Shown here: positions 1-10,884 of the stretch, piece after piece | Position numbering within the stretch: the stretch's first letter is position 1 | How the letters are laid out: each line of letters begins with the position of its first letter | NCBI RefSeq assembly: GCF_018688455.1 | Contig: NZ_CP061319.1 | Location: forward strand, 744,001-808,000 | DNA length: 64,000 nt | Reading direction: 5' to 3' | Source: Polynucleobacter sp. AM-7D1 | GTDB taxonomy: Bacteria > Pseudomonadota > Gammaproteobacteria > Burkholderiales > Burkholderiaceae | The notes under the pieces: model-generated | Databases searched by the model: none | What the model was told of the DNA's origin: nothing | The model's input: the letters and a program-made list of their open reading frames with translations, nothing else | Made by a program: the position numbers and the translations under genes

Positions 1-1
1 T

Positions 2-1867
2 GGCTTTTATTTCAACGGTACCGTCTATCGCTGGATGCAATTAGGCGAGCTCAATCTTGATATCGGCTTTTTAATTGACCCACTGACAGCGACCATGATG
101 TGTGTGGTGACATTTGTATCTTTGATGGTTCACATTTACACCATTGGTTATATGAAGGGCGAAGAGGGCTATAACCGCTTCTTCTCCTATATCTCCCTCT
201 TCACCTTCGCCATGTTGATGTTGGTGATGAGTAATAACCTCTTGCAACTCTTCTTCGGTTGGGAAGCAGTGGGTGTAGTTTCTTATTTGCTGATTGGCTT
301 CTACTACGAGCGTCAATCTGCTGTATTTGCCAATATGAAGGCCTTCTTGGTTAATCGTGTTGGTGACTTCGGCTTCATCCTCGGCATTGGATTGCTATTG
401 GCTAGCACTGGCTCTATGCAATACGATGTGATCTTTGCTCAGAACACAGCACTGGCTGCCCAAACGCTACCAGGTACTAGCTGGAATTTAGTCACCGTAG
501 CATGTATCTGCCTCTTTATTGGCGCAATGGGTAAATCAGCTCAGTTCCCATTGCATGTTTGGTTGCCAGACTCTATGGAAGGCCCAACACCAATTTCTGC
601 ATTGATTCATGCTGCAACGATGGTGACAGCCGGCATCTTTATGGTGTCCCGTATGTCACCTCTATTTGAGTTGTCTGATGCTGCATTGAGTTTCATCTTG
701 GTAATTGGTTCGATCACCGCGCTCTTCATGGGCTTCTTGGGCATCGTTCAAACTGATATTAAGCGGGTAGTTGCTTATTCAACGCTCTCCCAATTAGGCT
801 ATATGACTGTAGCCTTGGGCGTATCTGCTTACCCAATCGCCATATTCCATTTGATGACGCACGCATTCTTTAAGGCGCTCTTGTTCCTCGCTGCGGGTAG
901 CGTGATTTTGGGTATGCACCATGAACAAGATATGCGCAAGATGGGCGGACTCTGGAAGTACATGCCAATTACTTGCTTAATGATGTTACTAGGTAACCTA
1001 GCATTGATCGGTACCCCATTCTTCTCTGGCTTCTATTCCAAAGACTCCATCATCGAGGCGGTAGCTGCTAGCCACATCCCTGGCTCTGGCTTTGCTTACT
1101 TCGCAGTGATGGCCAGTGTTTTTGTAACAGCCCTATATTCCTTCCGCCTGTACTTCTATGTATTCCACGGTAAAGCCCGCTGGGGACATGCTGATGCACA
1201 TTCACATGATCACCATCATGATCATGCAGAGCAGGGTGACGATCATGCGCATCATGGTTTAGCTCCCGGTGAAAAACCTCATGAGTCACCATTTGTTGTG
1301 ACCTTGCCTTTGATCTTGTTGGCGATTCCTTCAGTGATCATTGGTTACTTCACGATTACGCCCTTACTGTTTGGCACTTATTTTGGCGATTCAATCTTTG
1401 TCGATATTGGCAAACATCCAGCCATGAAAGAGCTTGCTGAAGAGTTCCATGGTCCGATTGCTATGGCAATGCATTCATTGACATCACCAGTATTGCTCCT
1501 AGTGGTACTAGGTGTATTAACTGCTGCGATTGGTTACCTCTGGGCACCAAAGTTGCCTGGCGTTGTTGCACAAGCATTTGCCCCTATCAAGAAACTCTTG
1601 GATAACAAATACTATCTCGATGATTTAAACCAAGCGGTGTTTTCTAAAGGCCTGCTGTGGATCGGCGGTATCTTATGGCATCGTGGTGATCAACAGGCTA
1701 TTGACGGCTTCTTGGTTAACGGTAGCGCGCATGCAGTAGGGCGCTTTTCTGCAGTGATCCGCCATTTGCAATCCGGTTATCTCTATCACTATGCTTTCGC
1801 AATGATTGCAGGCTTAGCGGTATTGTTAGCTTGGGTTTTGTACGCTTACCTGCCTTTTGTTCGCTAG
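2..1867 (+). CDS. nuoL: NADH-quinone oxidoreductase subunit L (5' truncated)
   Basis: Proton-pumping membrane-arm subunit of respiratory complex I, in the inner membrane. The reading frame is open from base 2 with no start codon in the window. About twelve codons precede the first in-window ATG at 35 and already read like NuoL, so the start lies upstream. The visible protein has many membrane helices and the antiporter-like core, with the conserved segments SAQFPLHVWLPDSMEGPTP and ALIHAATMVTAGIF. A His/Asp-rich loop (around residues 390-420 counted from base 35) sits between two helices. It is followed after 24 bases by nuoM and then nuoN, the usual end of the nuo operon. Family assignment is near certain. 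Confidence 0.97.
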   Translation, partial: GFYFNGTVYRWMQLGELNLDIGFLIDPLTATMMCVVTFVSLMVHIYTIGYMKGEEGYNRFFSYISLFTFAMLMLVMSNNLLQLFFGWEAVGVVSYLLIGFYYERQSAVFANMKAFLVNRVGDFGFILGIGLLLASTGSMQYDVIFAQNTALAAQTLPGTSWNLVTVACICLFIGAMGKSAQFPLHVWLPDSMEGPTPISALIHAATMVTAGIFMVSRMSPLFELSDAALSFILVIGSITALFMGFLGIVQTDIKRVVAYSTLSQLGYMTVALGVSAYPIAIFHLMTHAFFKALLFLAAGSVILGMHHEQDMRKMGGLWKYMPITCLMMLLGNLALIGTPFFSGFYSKDSIIEAVAASHIPGSGFAYFAVMASVFVTALYSFRLYFYVFHGKARWGHADAHSHDHHHDHAEQGDDHAHHGLAPGEKPHESPFVVTLPLILLAIPSVIIGYFTITPLLFGTYFGDSIFVDIGKHPAMKELAEEFHGPIAMAMHSLTSPVLLLVVLGVLTAAIGYLWAPKLPGVVAQAFAPIKKLLDNKYYLDDLNQAVFSKGLLWIGGILWHRGDQQAIDGFLVNGSAHAVGRFSAVIRHLQSGYLYHYAFAMIAGLAVLLAWVLYAYLPFVR

Positions 1868-1891
1868 GCCTTTGTTACTTAAGTAGCCATC

Positions 1892-3358
1892 ATGATTCTT
1901 TCTTTCGCCATCTGGATCCCGATTTTTTTCGGCATCATTATTTTGTTCTACGGTTCAGAGAGACCGACGGCCGGCGTTCGCTGGTTGGCACTCTTTGGTT
2001 CCGTATTGGGCTTTATTGCAACTCTCCCGCTCATCATTCATTTTGATATTGCCAATCCTGGCATGCAATTTGTTGAAAAGATGAGCTGGATTCCTCGCTA
2101 CGATATTAACTATCACCTCGGTATTGACGGTATCTCCGTTTGGTTTATCGTTTTAACTGCATTCATCAATATTTTTGTGGTGATAGCTGCCTGGGAAGTG
2201 ATTGATAAGAAGGTGTCTCAGTACATGGCTTCTTTCTTAATCCTTTCTGGATTAATGATTGGCGTTTTCGCTGCTTTAGATGCTCTGTTGTTCTATGTAT
2301 TCTTTGAGGCAACTTTAATTCCGATGTACATCATCATCGGTGTGTGGGGTGGTCATAACCGCATCTACGCTGCATTTAAGTTCTTCCTTTACACCTTGCT
2401 TGGCTCACTACTCACTTTGATTGCCATGCTCTATTTGTACAACGTGACAAATACCTTTGAAATCTTGGTTTGGCACAATGCTCGCCTCGATATCGTTGAG
2501 CAAATTCTCTTGTTCTTCGCCTTCTTCATGGCATTTGCTGTGAAGGTGCCAATGTGGCCTTTGCATACTTGGTTGCCAGATGTACACGTTGAGGCGCCAA
2601 CAGGTGGTTCCGTAGTATTGGCGGCAATTATGTTGAAGCTGGGTGCTTATGGCTTCCTACGCTTCTCATTGCCAATTGCCCCTGATGCCAGTCAGTATCT
2701 TGGCCCATTTGTGATCTTCTTATCTTTGGTGGCTGTAATTTATGTTGGTGCAGTTGCCTTGGTTCAAAAAGATATGAAGAAGTTGGTTGCCTATTCTTCA
2801 GTAGCGCACATGGGCTTTGTGACCCTCGGCTTCTTCCTCTTTAGTCCGCTGGGTATTGAGGGCGGTATTGTGCAGATGATTTCTCATGGCTTTGTTGCTG
2901 GTGCCATGTTCCTCTCAATTGGTGTGTTGTATGACCGTATGCATACCCGCCAAATTGCAGATTACGGTGGTGTGGTTCACCGTATGCCTGCATTCACTGC
3001 ATTTGCAGTCTTAATGGCAATGGCAAACTGCGGCTTGCCAGCTACCTCTGGTTTCGTGGGGGAGTTTATGGTGATTTTGGCTGCCGTAGATTACGACTTT
3101 GTAATTGGTATCTTGGCTGCAACCGCCTTGATTCTGGGCGCTGCTTATTCCTTGTGGATGGTCAAGCGCGTTTTCTTTGGTGCAATCACCAACAAGCATG
3201 TTGAGGAATTGAAAGATCTCAATGCGCGCGAGTATTTCATGATGACAGTACTGTCCATTTGTGTAATCGGAATGGGTGTTTATCCAAAGCCATTTACCGA
3301 CATTATTCATCCGTCCGTGATTAATCTGCTGCAGCATGTTGCTGTCAGCAAACTCTGA
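1892..3358 (+). CDS. nuoM: NADH-quinone oxidoreductase subunit M
   Basis: Second antiporter-like proton-channel subunit of complex I, inner membrane, 488 residues, the normal length for the family. Recognisable NuoM segments are KVPMWPLHTWLPDVHVEAPT near residue 220 and the Lys-containing DMKKLVAYSSVAHMGF near residue 295. An alternation of hydrophobic helices runs through the whole protein. The ATG at 1892 follows the nuoL stop by 24 bases, and nuoN begins 10 bases after its stop, so the three genes are co-transcribed. Nothing unusual is seen. Confidence 0.97.
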   Translation: MILSFAIWIPIFFGIIILFYGSERPTAGVRWLALFGSVLGFIATLPLIIHFDIANPGMQFVEKMSWIPRYDINYHLGIDGISVWFIVLTAFINIFVVIAAWEVIDKKVSQYMASFLILSGLMIGVFAALDALLFYVFFEATLIPMYIIIGVWGGHNRIYAAFKFFLYTLLGSLLTLIAMLYLYNVTNTFEILVWHNARLDIVEQILLFFAFFMAFAVKVPMWPLHTWLPDVHVEAPTGGSVVLAAIMLKLGAYGFLRFSLPIAPDASQYLGPFVIFLSLVAVIYVGAVALVQKDMKKLVAYSSVAHMGFVTLGFFLFSPLGIEGGIVQMISHGFVAGAMFLSIGVLYDRMHTRQIADYGGVVHRMPAFTAFAVLMAMANCGLPATSGFVGEFMVILAAVDYDFVIGILAATALILGAAYSLWMVKRVFFGAITNKHVEELKDLNAREYFMMTVLSICVIGMGVYPKPFTDIIHPSVINLLQHVAVSKL

Positions 3359-3368
3359 GTAAAAGCTA

Positions 3369-4874
3369 ATGCAAGCATTCGACCTATACGCCGTCCTGCC
3401 GGAACTCGTTTTACTTGTAGTCGCCTGTCTTTTGTTGGTGGCGAGTGTTTATGTACCTGAGCGTCAGCCAGTCACCCCTGGAGTAGAGCAAGATATCTTC
3501 CACACACCACGTGGCGTTGGCTTTGTTTACTTCTTCTCGATCATTTTGCTGGTGTATTTGATCTTTGCATTTTTAGGTAGGATTGGAGATGTTTCGGTCG
3601 TTGCTATGAATGGCCTGTTTCAGTCCGATCCGATATCAAATCTTCTCAAGGCATGCTCATGTGGTGCCGTGTTAGTGAGCTTGGTGTATTCAAAGCAATA
3701 TCTCAGCGATCGCGCACTCTTCCGTCCTGACTTCATTGTTTTGGCTCTATTGGCTTTGTTAGGGCAGTGCATCCTAATCTCTGGCGCCAATCTATTGACT
3801 CTTTATTTGGGTCTTGAGTTAATGGCTCTGCCTACTTATGCCTTGGTAGCTATGCGTCATAGCAGTGAGAAGAGTGTAGAAGCAGCTATTAAGTATTTTA
3901 TTCTTGGTGCATTGGCATCTGGTTTCTTGCTCTACGGTATGTCTATGCTTTATGGCGTAACCGGTTCACTTGATTTAATTGAAATCTTCAGAACCGTTGC
4001 TGATCCACGTGTTAATCATTTGGTGATGGCTTTTGGTTTGGTATTTATTGTTTCTGGTTTGGCTTTTAAGTTAGGCGTAGTGCCATTCCACATGTGGGTG
4101 CCCGATGTGTACCAGGGTGCTCCAACAGCGGTTACTTTGATGATTGCTGCGGCTCCAAAGATTGCTGCCTTTGCTTTGCTATTCCGTCTACTGGTGAATA
4201 CTTTATTACCGTTGATGGGTGATTGGCAGCCAATGCTTGTCTTGTTGGCGGTTCTATCTTTGGTGGTGGGTAATATCACCGCTATTGCACAAACCAATAT
4301 GAAGCGCATGCTGGCCTATTCAGCTATTGCTCAGATGGGTTTTGTATTGCTTGGTATGTTATCGGTATTTGATGACCATGCTTTTGGCGCATCCATGTTC
4401 TACGCGATCACTTATGTATTAACTACATTAGGCAGCTTCGGCCTCTTAATGATGTTATCGCGCAAAGGGCATGATTGCGAAACTATTGATGATCTCAAGG
4501 GTTTGAATAAACGCCATCCATGGTTTGCCTTTATTGGCCTAGTAATGATGTTCTCTTTAGCCGGTATTCCGCCGACAGTAGGTTTTGCTGCCAAGTTGGG
4601 CGTACTCGAGGCATTAGTGGACGGTGGACATACCTTCTTGGCTATCATCGCCGTGATTGCTTCATTGATTGGTGCGTTCTATTACCTCAGAGTGGTGAAG
4701 GTAATGTACTTCGATGAGCCAAAAGAGGAGCATGCTGAAGAGATTTCTGGGTCTGGCTTTGCTCGTGGAATTTTGAGTTTGAATGCGATATTCGTTTTAG
4801 CTCTTGGTATCTTCCCAGCGGGACTGATGGCTGTTTGCCTGGATGCAATGCGCCGTACTCTATTGGGTTCATAA
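3369..4874 (+). CDS. nuoN: NADH-quinone oxidoreductase subunit N
   Basis: Third antiporter-like proton-channel subunit of complex I, inner membrane, 501 residues. Typical NuoN stretches are visible: [20 protein letters not shown] near residue 235 and [16 protein letters not shown] near residue 310. It is the last nuo gene here. A hairpin with a T-rich tail starts 27 bases after the stop codon and probably ends the complex I transcript. The ATG start at 3369 is 10 bases after nuoM. Confidence 0.97.
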   Translation: MQAFDLYAVLPELVLLVVACLLLVASVYVPERQPVTPGVEQDIFHTPRGVGFVYFFSIILLVYLIFAFLGRIGDVSVVAMNGLFQSDPISNLLKACSCGAVLVSLVYSKQYLSDRALFRPDFIVLALLALLGQCILISGANLLTLYLGLELMALPTYALVAMRHSSEKSVEAAIKYFILGALASGFLLYGMSMLYGVTGSLDLIEIFRTVADPRVNHLVMAFGLVFIVSGLAFKLGVVPFHMWVPDVYQGAPTAVTLMIAAAPKIAAFALLFRLLVNTLLPLMGDWQPMLVLLAVLSLVVGNITAIAQTNMKRMLAYSAIAQMGFVLLGMLSVFDDHAFGASMFYAITYVLTTLGSFGLLMMLSRKGHDCETIDDLKGLNKRHPWFAFIGLVMMFSLAGIPPTVGFAAKLGVLEALVDGGHTFLAIIAVIASLIGAFYYLRVVKVMYFDEPKEEHAEEISGSGFARGILSLNAIFVLALGIFPAGLMAVCLDAMRRTLLGS

Positions 4875-4901
4875 GCAGGCCATTTAAACTGATTTTGATG
4901 A

Positions 4902-4930
4902 AGGCTCCGAATAGGGGCCTTTCTCTTTTC
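4902..4930 (+). terminator. Rho-independent terminator after nuoN
   Basis: Arms aggctcc (4902-4908) and ggggcct (4914-4920) form a 7-pair stem with one G-T pair and a 5-base loop, followed by ttctcttttc. The position just after nuoN fits the end of the nuo operon. Confidence 0.7.
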
Positions 4931-4979
4931 TGTCATCTGGTTTTTGTATGATGGATATTCAATTGATGAAAGACGTGCT

Positions 4980-5582
4980 ATGAGTGAAAAATCCTTTAAA
5001 GATTTACCAATTGGCGATGCCCATTTGAGAGAAGAGCGCTTATCTGGCGAGGATATTTATGGCGGTATCTTCTTGAATATGAAGCGCGACCAAGTCAGCT
5101 TGCCTGATGGCAATCAAGCAGTGCGTGAATACCTGACGCACCCTGGTGCAGTTGCAATTTTGGCTATCTTAGATGATGGTAGGGTGCTGATGGAGCGTCA
5201 ATATCGCTACCCAATCGCAAAAGCTTGCATTGAAATTCCTGCAGGCAAGTTGGAGATTGGGGAAGATCGATTGTTGTGTGCTCAGCGAGAATTAGAAGAG
5301 GAGACAGGTTATTCCGCTAGCAAATGGAGTTTTATCCGTCGCATCCACCCAGTGATTTCCTATTCGACAGAATTTATTGATATCTATCTCGCTGAAGGTC
5401 TGATCTCTGGGAAAAGCCGTCTCGATGATGAAGAGTTTTTAGACGTATTTGCCGCCCCTTTAGAGCAAATATTAGATTGGGTAGAGCAGGGTGAAATTAC
5501 AGATGTAAAGACAACGATTGCAACTTACTGGCTAGACCGTTATCGTCGTGGCCTAGTGAGCCCCACGCCTATTCCAGGGTAA
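4980..5582 (+). CDS. NUDIX hydrolase, ADP-ribose pyrophosphatase type
   Basis: Cytoplasmic hydrolase of nucleoside diphosphates linked to a second group, most likely ADP-ribose. It carries a full NUDIX box, GX5EX7REXXEEXGX, in the stretch GKLEIGEDRLLCAQRELEEE followed by TGY, in the middle of the protein. The RQYRYP segment upstream is typical of the ADP-ribose pyrophosphatase branch. I chose the ATG at 4980 because the protein then begins MSEKSFKDLP like relatives; an in-frame TTG at 4944 is possible but adds an unlikely leader. The gene stands alone between the nuo terminator and the DUF1178 gene. The true substrate cannot be read from sequence. Confidence 0.88.
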   Translation: MSEKSFKDLPIGDAHLREERLSGEDIYGGIFLNMKRDQVSLPDGNQAVREYLTHPGAVAILAILDDGRVLMERQYRYPIAKACIEIPAGKLEIGEDRLLCAQRELEEETGYSASKWSFIRRIHPVISYSTEFIDIYLAEGLISGKSRLDDEEFLDVFAAPLEQILDWVEQGEITDVKTTIATYWLDRYRRGLVSPTPIPG

Positions 5583-5643
5583 TTTCGTAATCCTATTAAA
5601 ATAGAGATATTGAATTTAGCAATTTTGTCCCTATATAGGTCTT

Positions 5644-6171
5644 ATGAAAGTTTATAACCTCGCTTGCCCAATGGATCATCGCTTTGAGGGATGGTTTGCC
5701 TCTGAGGAGGATTGTCTTGCCCAGCAAGACAAGGGAATGCTTGCTTGCCCTATTTGCGATAGCACCGAGATTACCCGGATGCCATCTGCCCCACATATTG
5801 CTAAATCTGGCTCCAGCAAGGAAATGCCCGCTTCAACTGAATTGACTGTTACCAGCCCTGGATCAGTAGATGCTAGCGGTGTTGCCAGCACAATTAGTGG
5901 CGATGTTGTGGCCCTGACTGGTAGCGATCATTCTCAATTAGAGGCACAGGTACAGGCAGCCTTTTTAAAGGGTATGCGTGAGTTAATGGGGCGTTCTGAG
6001 GATGTGGGTAGCGCATTTGCAGAAGAGGCTCGCAAAATTCACTATAAGGAATCTCCTGAGCGGAGTATTCGTGGTCAAACTACTCTAGATGAGGCTGAGG
6101 CTTTACGTGATGAAGGAATTGAGGTCATGGCGATGCCCATGTTGCCTGCCTTTAAAAACACGCTGCAGTAG
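5644..6171 (+). CDS. DUF1178 family protein
   Basis: Conserved cytoplasmic protein of unknown function, 175 residues. The N-terminus has a zinc-ribbon-like pattern: Cys8, then Cys24, and CPIC around residues 36-39. It begins MKVYNLACPMDHRFEGWF, which is characteristic of the family. The C-terminal half is rich in charged residues and carries YKESPERSIRGQT, also typical. The middle region (about residues 60-95) is Ser/Thr/Gly-rich and probably a linker. In related bacteria it lies near nuo or NUDIX genes, as here. No function is proposed. Confidence 0.85.
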   Translation: MKVYNLACPMDHRFEGWFASEEDCLAQQDKGMLACPICDSTEITRMPSAPHIAKSGSSKEMPASTELTVTSPGSVDASGVASTISGDVVALTGSDHSQLEAQVQAAFLKGMRELMGRSEDVGSAFAEEARKIHYKESPERSIRGQTTLDEAEALRDEGIEVMAMPMLPAFKNTLQ

Positions 6172-6225
6172 CCAGTCCAGCCCTAATTCCCCTATACTTA
6201 GTGTGCACCCAAAGTCTGGGTGTAA

Positions 6226-6987
<762 letters not shown>

Positions 6988-7048
6988 ATAAGTGGATGAA
7001 ATAAACGCTGCTGATCAAAGCCTTAACTAGTAGTCGAAAGCCTGCCCT

Positions 7049-7702
7049 GTGACTTTTCTGGATATTCTTACCCAGTTAGCTCAGGGCATTTCTTATACGG
7101 TACTTGTAACACTCGTTTGCTCTGCAACCGGTTTAGTAGTGGGCTTATTTCTAGCAAGCTTGCGTCGTATGGATATTCCTTGGCTCATTCCGCTGATTGA
7201 CAGTTATACCTATGTATTTAGGGGTGTGCCAGTTTTGGTTTTACTATTTATGGTGTACTTTGGCTTGCCGGGGATTGGTTTTAAAGTCCCACCCTTGATG
7301 GCTATGGCGCTGAGTTTGGGTCTAGTGGCATCTGCCTATTTGGCTGAGGTATTTCGGGGTGCATATAACTCAGTCGATCCCGCCGAAGTAACTGCAGCGC
7401 AGGCAATGGGGATGACGCGTATTCAGGTCCTCAGATTTATCGAGATACCGCAGATGTTGCGATTCTCGATTCCAGGCATGGTCAATGAGTTCACTTCAGT
7501 TTTAAAGTATTCGCCATTTGCTTACACCGTTGGGATCCCGGAGATTACCAAGCAAGCTATGACATTGACCTCGACAACGCTGCGGGGTATTGAAGTCTAT
7601 CTAGCGGTGGGCATCCTCTATTTTGTGATTTATAGAATTTGCTTGCTCGGCGTTCAGTTGCTGGCTAAACGCTATCAAATTCCGGGGATGAGTCCAGCAT
7701 GA
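7049..7702 (+). CDS. Polar amino-acid ABC transporter permease (first)
   Basis: Inner-membrane permease of the HisM/GlnP family, 217 residues, about five membrane helices. The EAA loop that docks the ATPase is visible as AEVTAAQAMGMTRIQVLRF, near residue 112. It starts with GTG at 7049, giving MTFLDILTQLAQGISYTV. It lies 61 bases after the binding-protein gene and 34 bases before the ATPase gene. It probably forms a heterodimer with the second permease at 8468. Confidence 0.9.
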   Translation: MTFLDILTQLAQGISYTVLVTLVCSATGLVVGLFLASLRRMDIPWLIPLIDSYTYVFRGVPVLVLLFMVYFGLPGIGFKVPPLMAMALSLGLVASAYLAEVFRGAYNSVDPAEVTAAQAMGMTRIQVLRFIEIPQMLRFSIPGMVNEFTSVLKYSPFAYTVGIPEITKQAMTLTSTTLRGIEVYLAVGILYFVIYRICLLGVQLLAKRYQIPGMSPA

Positions 7703-7736
7703 CTACCAAGATGACATTATTCAAAGGGGTAATTTT

Positions 7737-8468
7737 GTGGCGTTAATTCAAGTGCGGGATTTGGTTAAGGAGTTTGGCGGACAAACAGTCCTGTCCAAGA
7801 TCAATCTTGATCTCAATGAGGGGGAGGTCCGCGTTTTGATGGGCGCCTCTGGTTCTGGTAAGTCTACTTTATTGCGCTGCCTCAATCGCTTGGTTGAACC
7901 CACTTCAGGATCGATCGTATTTAGGGGAAACGAGGTATTAGGGCCAGATGTTGATGTGCGAGAGTTGCGCAAGCAAATTGGTTTCGTATTTCAGCAGTTC
8001 GCTCTGTATAGTCATTTGACCGTTTTAGATAATGTCTCATTGGGTCTGCGCAAGCTGCATGGCATGGGCAAAGTAGAGGCAAAAGAAAAGGCTTTATTTG
8101 AGTTATCTCATTTTGAGATGACGCCACATCAAGACAAATACCCCTCGCAGCTTTCTGGTGGACAGAAGCAGCGAGTCGCCATTGCAAGGGCGCTTGCTAT
8201 GGATCCGGCAGTCTTAGTCCTTGATGAGCCTACTTCTGCATTGGATCCTGTGATGTCTAGAGATGTCGCCGATCTGATTAATCGCTTGCATGGCGAGGGC
8301 ATCACTATGATTTGCGTTACACATGACCTCAACTTAGCGCGCAATATAGCGGATACAGTGATGTTCTTAGACCGTGGTGTTATTCGTGCTGATGATCGGA
8401 TTGATACTTTGAGCAAGCACGCTGATCCAGAAATCAAAGCCTTTTTTGGTGCAGAGGAACAGCGTTGA
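7737..8468 (+). CDS. Polar amino-acid ABC transporter ATPase
   Basis: Cytoplasmic ATP-binding subunit of the GlnQ/HisP class, 243 residues. All motifs are present: Walker A GASGSGKST near residue 36, Q-loop FVFQQFALYSH, signature LSGGQKQR near residue 138, Walker [14 protein letters not shown] and the H-loop CVTHD. The start is GTG at 7737 with AAAGGGGT just upstream. Its stop codon overlaps the start of the second permease gene (TGATG), indicating translational coupling. Confidence 0.93.
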   Translation: MALIQVRDLVKEFGGQTVLSKINLDLNEGEVRVLMGASGSGKSTLLRCLNRLVEPTSGSIVFRGNEVLGPDVDVRELRKQIGFVFQQFALYSHLTVLDNVSLGLRKLHGMGKVEAKEKALFELSHFEMTPHQDKYPSQLSGGQKQRVAIARALAMDPAVLVLDEPTSALDPVMSRDVADLINRLHGEGITMICVTHDLNLARNIADTVMFLDRGVIRADDRIDTLSKHADPEIKAFFGAEEQR

Positions 8469-9133
8469 TGGGAGGATGGCCATCCTTTATCCGTGATCTC
8501 ACGGAGCAGATGCCCTTAATTCTGACTGGGCTGGTGAAGACTTTGCAATTAGCCGGCTTGATTAGTGTTTCAGGTTTGCTTTTGGGCATTGTGGTGTTTT
8601 ATCTCACCCTCAGCAAGAATCAGTATGTTCGTAGCGCCATCAATTCTTATATCTCCTTCTTTATCGGAATGCCCTTAATCGTTTTGCTGTTCTTAATGTA
8701 TTACGGCTTACCGCAATGGGGTGTTCGACTTTCTCCATTTACAGTGGCTTTTATTGGTTTTACCTTCAATGTGGCTGCCTACAATGCAGCGTATTTAAAG
8801 ACTGCCTTTAATGGTTTAGACAAGACTCAACTTGAGGCAGCAAGTGCACAGGGCTTTAGCCCTCTGCAAATTTTTAAGTTCATTACTTTGCCGCAGGTCA
8901 TTCGCTTTTCTATTCCAGCCCTCACTAATCAAGTGATTGCGAATCTAAAAGATAGTTCGGTTGCATTCTTGATTCAGTACACCGAATTCTTTGCGCGCAT
9001 ACAAGAATTAGCCGCAACAAACTTTCAATTCTTCAAAGCCTACCTCTTGGCTGCCTTGGTTTACCTAGCCTTGGTATCGGTGATTGTCTTATTTGCTCGC
9101 GCGATTGAGCGGCGCTACTTTATTCCTACTTAA
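8468..9133 (+). CDS. Polar amino-acid ABC transporter permease (second)
   Basis: Second inner-membrane permease of the HisQ/GlnP family, 221 residues, about five helices. The EAA loop reads LEAASAQGFSPLQIFKF. The ATG at 8468 shares bases with the stop codon of the ATPase gene, so the two are coupled. With the other three genes it completes a binding protein-permease-ATPase-permease importer. The order, with the ATPase between two permeases, is usual for this family. Confidence 0.9.
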   Translation: MGGWPSFIRDLTEQMPLILTGLVKTLQLAGLISVSGLLLGIVVFYLTLSKNQYVRSAINSYISFFIGMPLIVLLFLMYYGLPQWGVRLSPFTVAFIGFTFNVAAYNAAYLKTAFNGLDKTQLEAASAQGFSPLQIFKFITLPQVIRFSIPALTNQVIANLKDSSVAFLIQYTEFFARIQELAATNFQFFKAYLLAALVYLALVSVIVLFARAIERRYFIPT

Positions 9134-9155
9134 TCTCTAGGCCATAGGGTCGTGA

Positions 9156-9185
9156 TAAAAAAATAGCGACCCAGAGGCCGCTATT
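9156..9185 (-). terminator. Terminator of mmsA
   Basis: Arms aatagcg (9162-9168) and cgctatt (9179-9185) form a 7-pair stem. Read on the minus strand the stem is followed by TTTTTTATC, a normal Rho-independent terminator 31 bases after the mmsA stop. It may also stop the converging ABC-transporter transcript. Confidence 0.75.
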
Positions 9186-9215
9186 GTTACTGATAGATAC
9201 CGATCGCAGTATTAA

Positions 9216-10736
9216 TTACTTCGAAGTTGGCATGACAAACTCTGCGCCTTTAGCGATACTCTCGGGCCAGCGCTGCATCACACTCTTTTGCTTGGTATAG
9301 AAGCGAACACCTTCTTTGCCGTAGGCATGCATATCACCGAAGAGGGACTTCTTCCAACCGCCAAAACCATGCCAAGCCATTGGAACTGGAATAGGTACGT
9401 TGATACCAACCATGCCAACCTGAACGCGACGGGCAAATTCACGGGCAATATTGCCGTCGCTTGTGAAGCAAGCAACACCATTGCCGTACTCGCATGCGTT
9501 CACTAAATTTAATGCTTCAGTGAAGTTTGCTACTCGTACGCAAGATAAGACTGGGCCAAAGATTTCTTCTAGGTAGATCTTCATTTCTGGAGTGACGTTA
9601 TCAAACAGGGTGCCGCCAATAAAGAAGCCATTCTCATGACCCGGCACTTTTAATCCGCGACCATCTACGAGTAACTTGGCGCCTGAAGCTACGCCGCTTT
9701 CAATATAGCCAGTGATGCGCTCTAAGGCGGCTTTAGTTACGATTGGGCCCATTTCAGCATCGAGTTCCATGCCGTTCTTGACCTTTAAGGTCTTGGTGCG
9801 CTCAATCAGCTTTGGCATGATTTTCTCTGCAACATCGCCAACTAAAACGGCTACAGAAATTGCCATGCAACGCTCGCCAGCAGAGCCGTAGGCTGCACCA
9901 ATCAAAGCATCAATCGTTTTATCGATATCTGCATCGGGCATGACAACCATATGGTTCTTAGCGCCACCCAATGCCTGTGAACGCTTGCCAAAGTGTGCGC
10001 AACGCTCATAAATGTAGTTAGCAATTGGGGTTGAGCCTACAAAGCTGACTGCTTTGACATCAGGGTTTTCAATTAAAGCATCAACAGCCTCTTTGTCGCC
10101 CTGAACAACGTTAAATACACCGTCAGGCAAACCTGCCTCTTTTAAGAGCTTGGCCATCAACAGGGAAGCTGAAGGATCGGTTGGGCTTGGTTTCAGGATG
10201 AAGGTATTACCGCAAGCAATGGCTACCGGGAACATCCACATTGGCACCATCACGGGGAAGTTAAATGGGGTAATACCAGCAACTACTCCCAAAGGCTGAC
10301 GCATGACCCAGTTATCAATATCGGTAGAGACTTGCTCGGTGTAATCACCTTTAAGTAGCTCCGGAATGCCGGTAGCAAATTCAACGATATCAATACCGCG
10401 CGTGACTTCGCCTTGGGCATCAGTAAATACTTTGCCGTGTTCGGCAGTAATGATGGCAGCCAATTCATCACGATGGGCATTGAGTAGCTCAAGGTACTTG
10501 AACATGATGCGTGCGCGGCGCAATGGGGAGGTTTGGCTCCAGCTTTCAAAGGCCTTTTGGGCAACTTCCACGGCAGCATCAACATCCTTGCGGCTAGCTA
10601 AAGAAACGCGTCTTGCAACGGCTCCTGTAGAAGGGTTAAAGACATCGGCAAAACGACCGTCTTTTGGGTTGACGACTTTACCATCAACAAAATGACCAAT
10701 ATCTTCTTTTGATTCAAAGGCTTGTGGTGTGCTCAT
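9216..10736 (-). CDS. mmsA: Methylmalonate-semialdehyde dehydrogenase (CoA-acylating)
   Basis: Cytoplasmic NAD-dependent aldehyde dehydrogenase. It oxidises methylmalonate semialdehyde (valine, beta-alanine or inositol breakdown) to propionyl-CoA or acetyl-CoA. The 506-residue protein has the aldehyde-dehydrogenase fold with catalytic Cys in AGERCMAIS near residue 290 and [17 protein letters not shown] near residue 155. The MmsA-type signature [14 protein letters not shown] sits in place of the usual catalytic-Glu region. It is monocistronic, divergent from the flavin reductase gene at 10885 across 148 bases. A malonate-semialdehyde or IolA role is also possible. Confidence 0.93.
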   Translation of the reverse strand: MSTPQAFESKEDIGHFVDGKVVNPKDGRFADVFNPSTGAVARRVSLASRKDVDAAVEVAQKAFESWSQTSPLRRARIMFKYLELLNAHRDELAAIITAEHGKVFTDAQGEVTRGIDIVEFATGIPELLKGDYTEQVSTDIDNWVMRQPLGVVAGITPFNFPVMVPMWMFPVAIACGNTFILKPSPTDPSASLLMAKLLKEAGLPDGVFNVVQGDKEAVDALIENPDVKAVSFVGSTPIANYIYERCAHFGKRSQALGGAKNHMVVMPDADIDKTIDALIGAAYGSAGERCMAISVAVLVGDVAEKIMPKLIERTKTLKVKNGMELDAEMGPIVTKAALERITGYIESGVASGAKLLVDGRGLKVPGHENGFFIGGTLFDNVTPEMKIYLEEIFGPVLSCVRVANFTEALNLVNACEYGNGVACFTSDGNIAREFARRVQVGMVGINVPIPVPMAWHGFGGWKKSLFGDMHAYGKEGVRFYTKQKSVMQRWPESIAKGAEFVMPTSK

Positions 10737-10884
10737 AGATTTTGCCTAATATTTTTTCTAGTTTTTTGGGTCTATATACTTGGGCGACCTGATATCCGCA
10801 AAAGTTTATAGCCTCGTTTATCCTACCATTTCTATTTTATCGCTTTCATTACTTTTTCGCTGTTCAGGATCCAAGGGCATTTAA

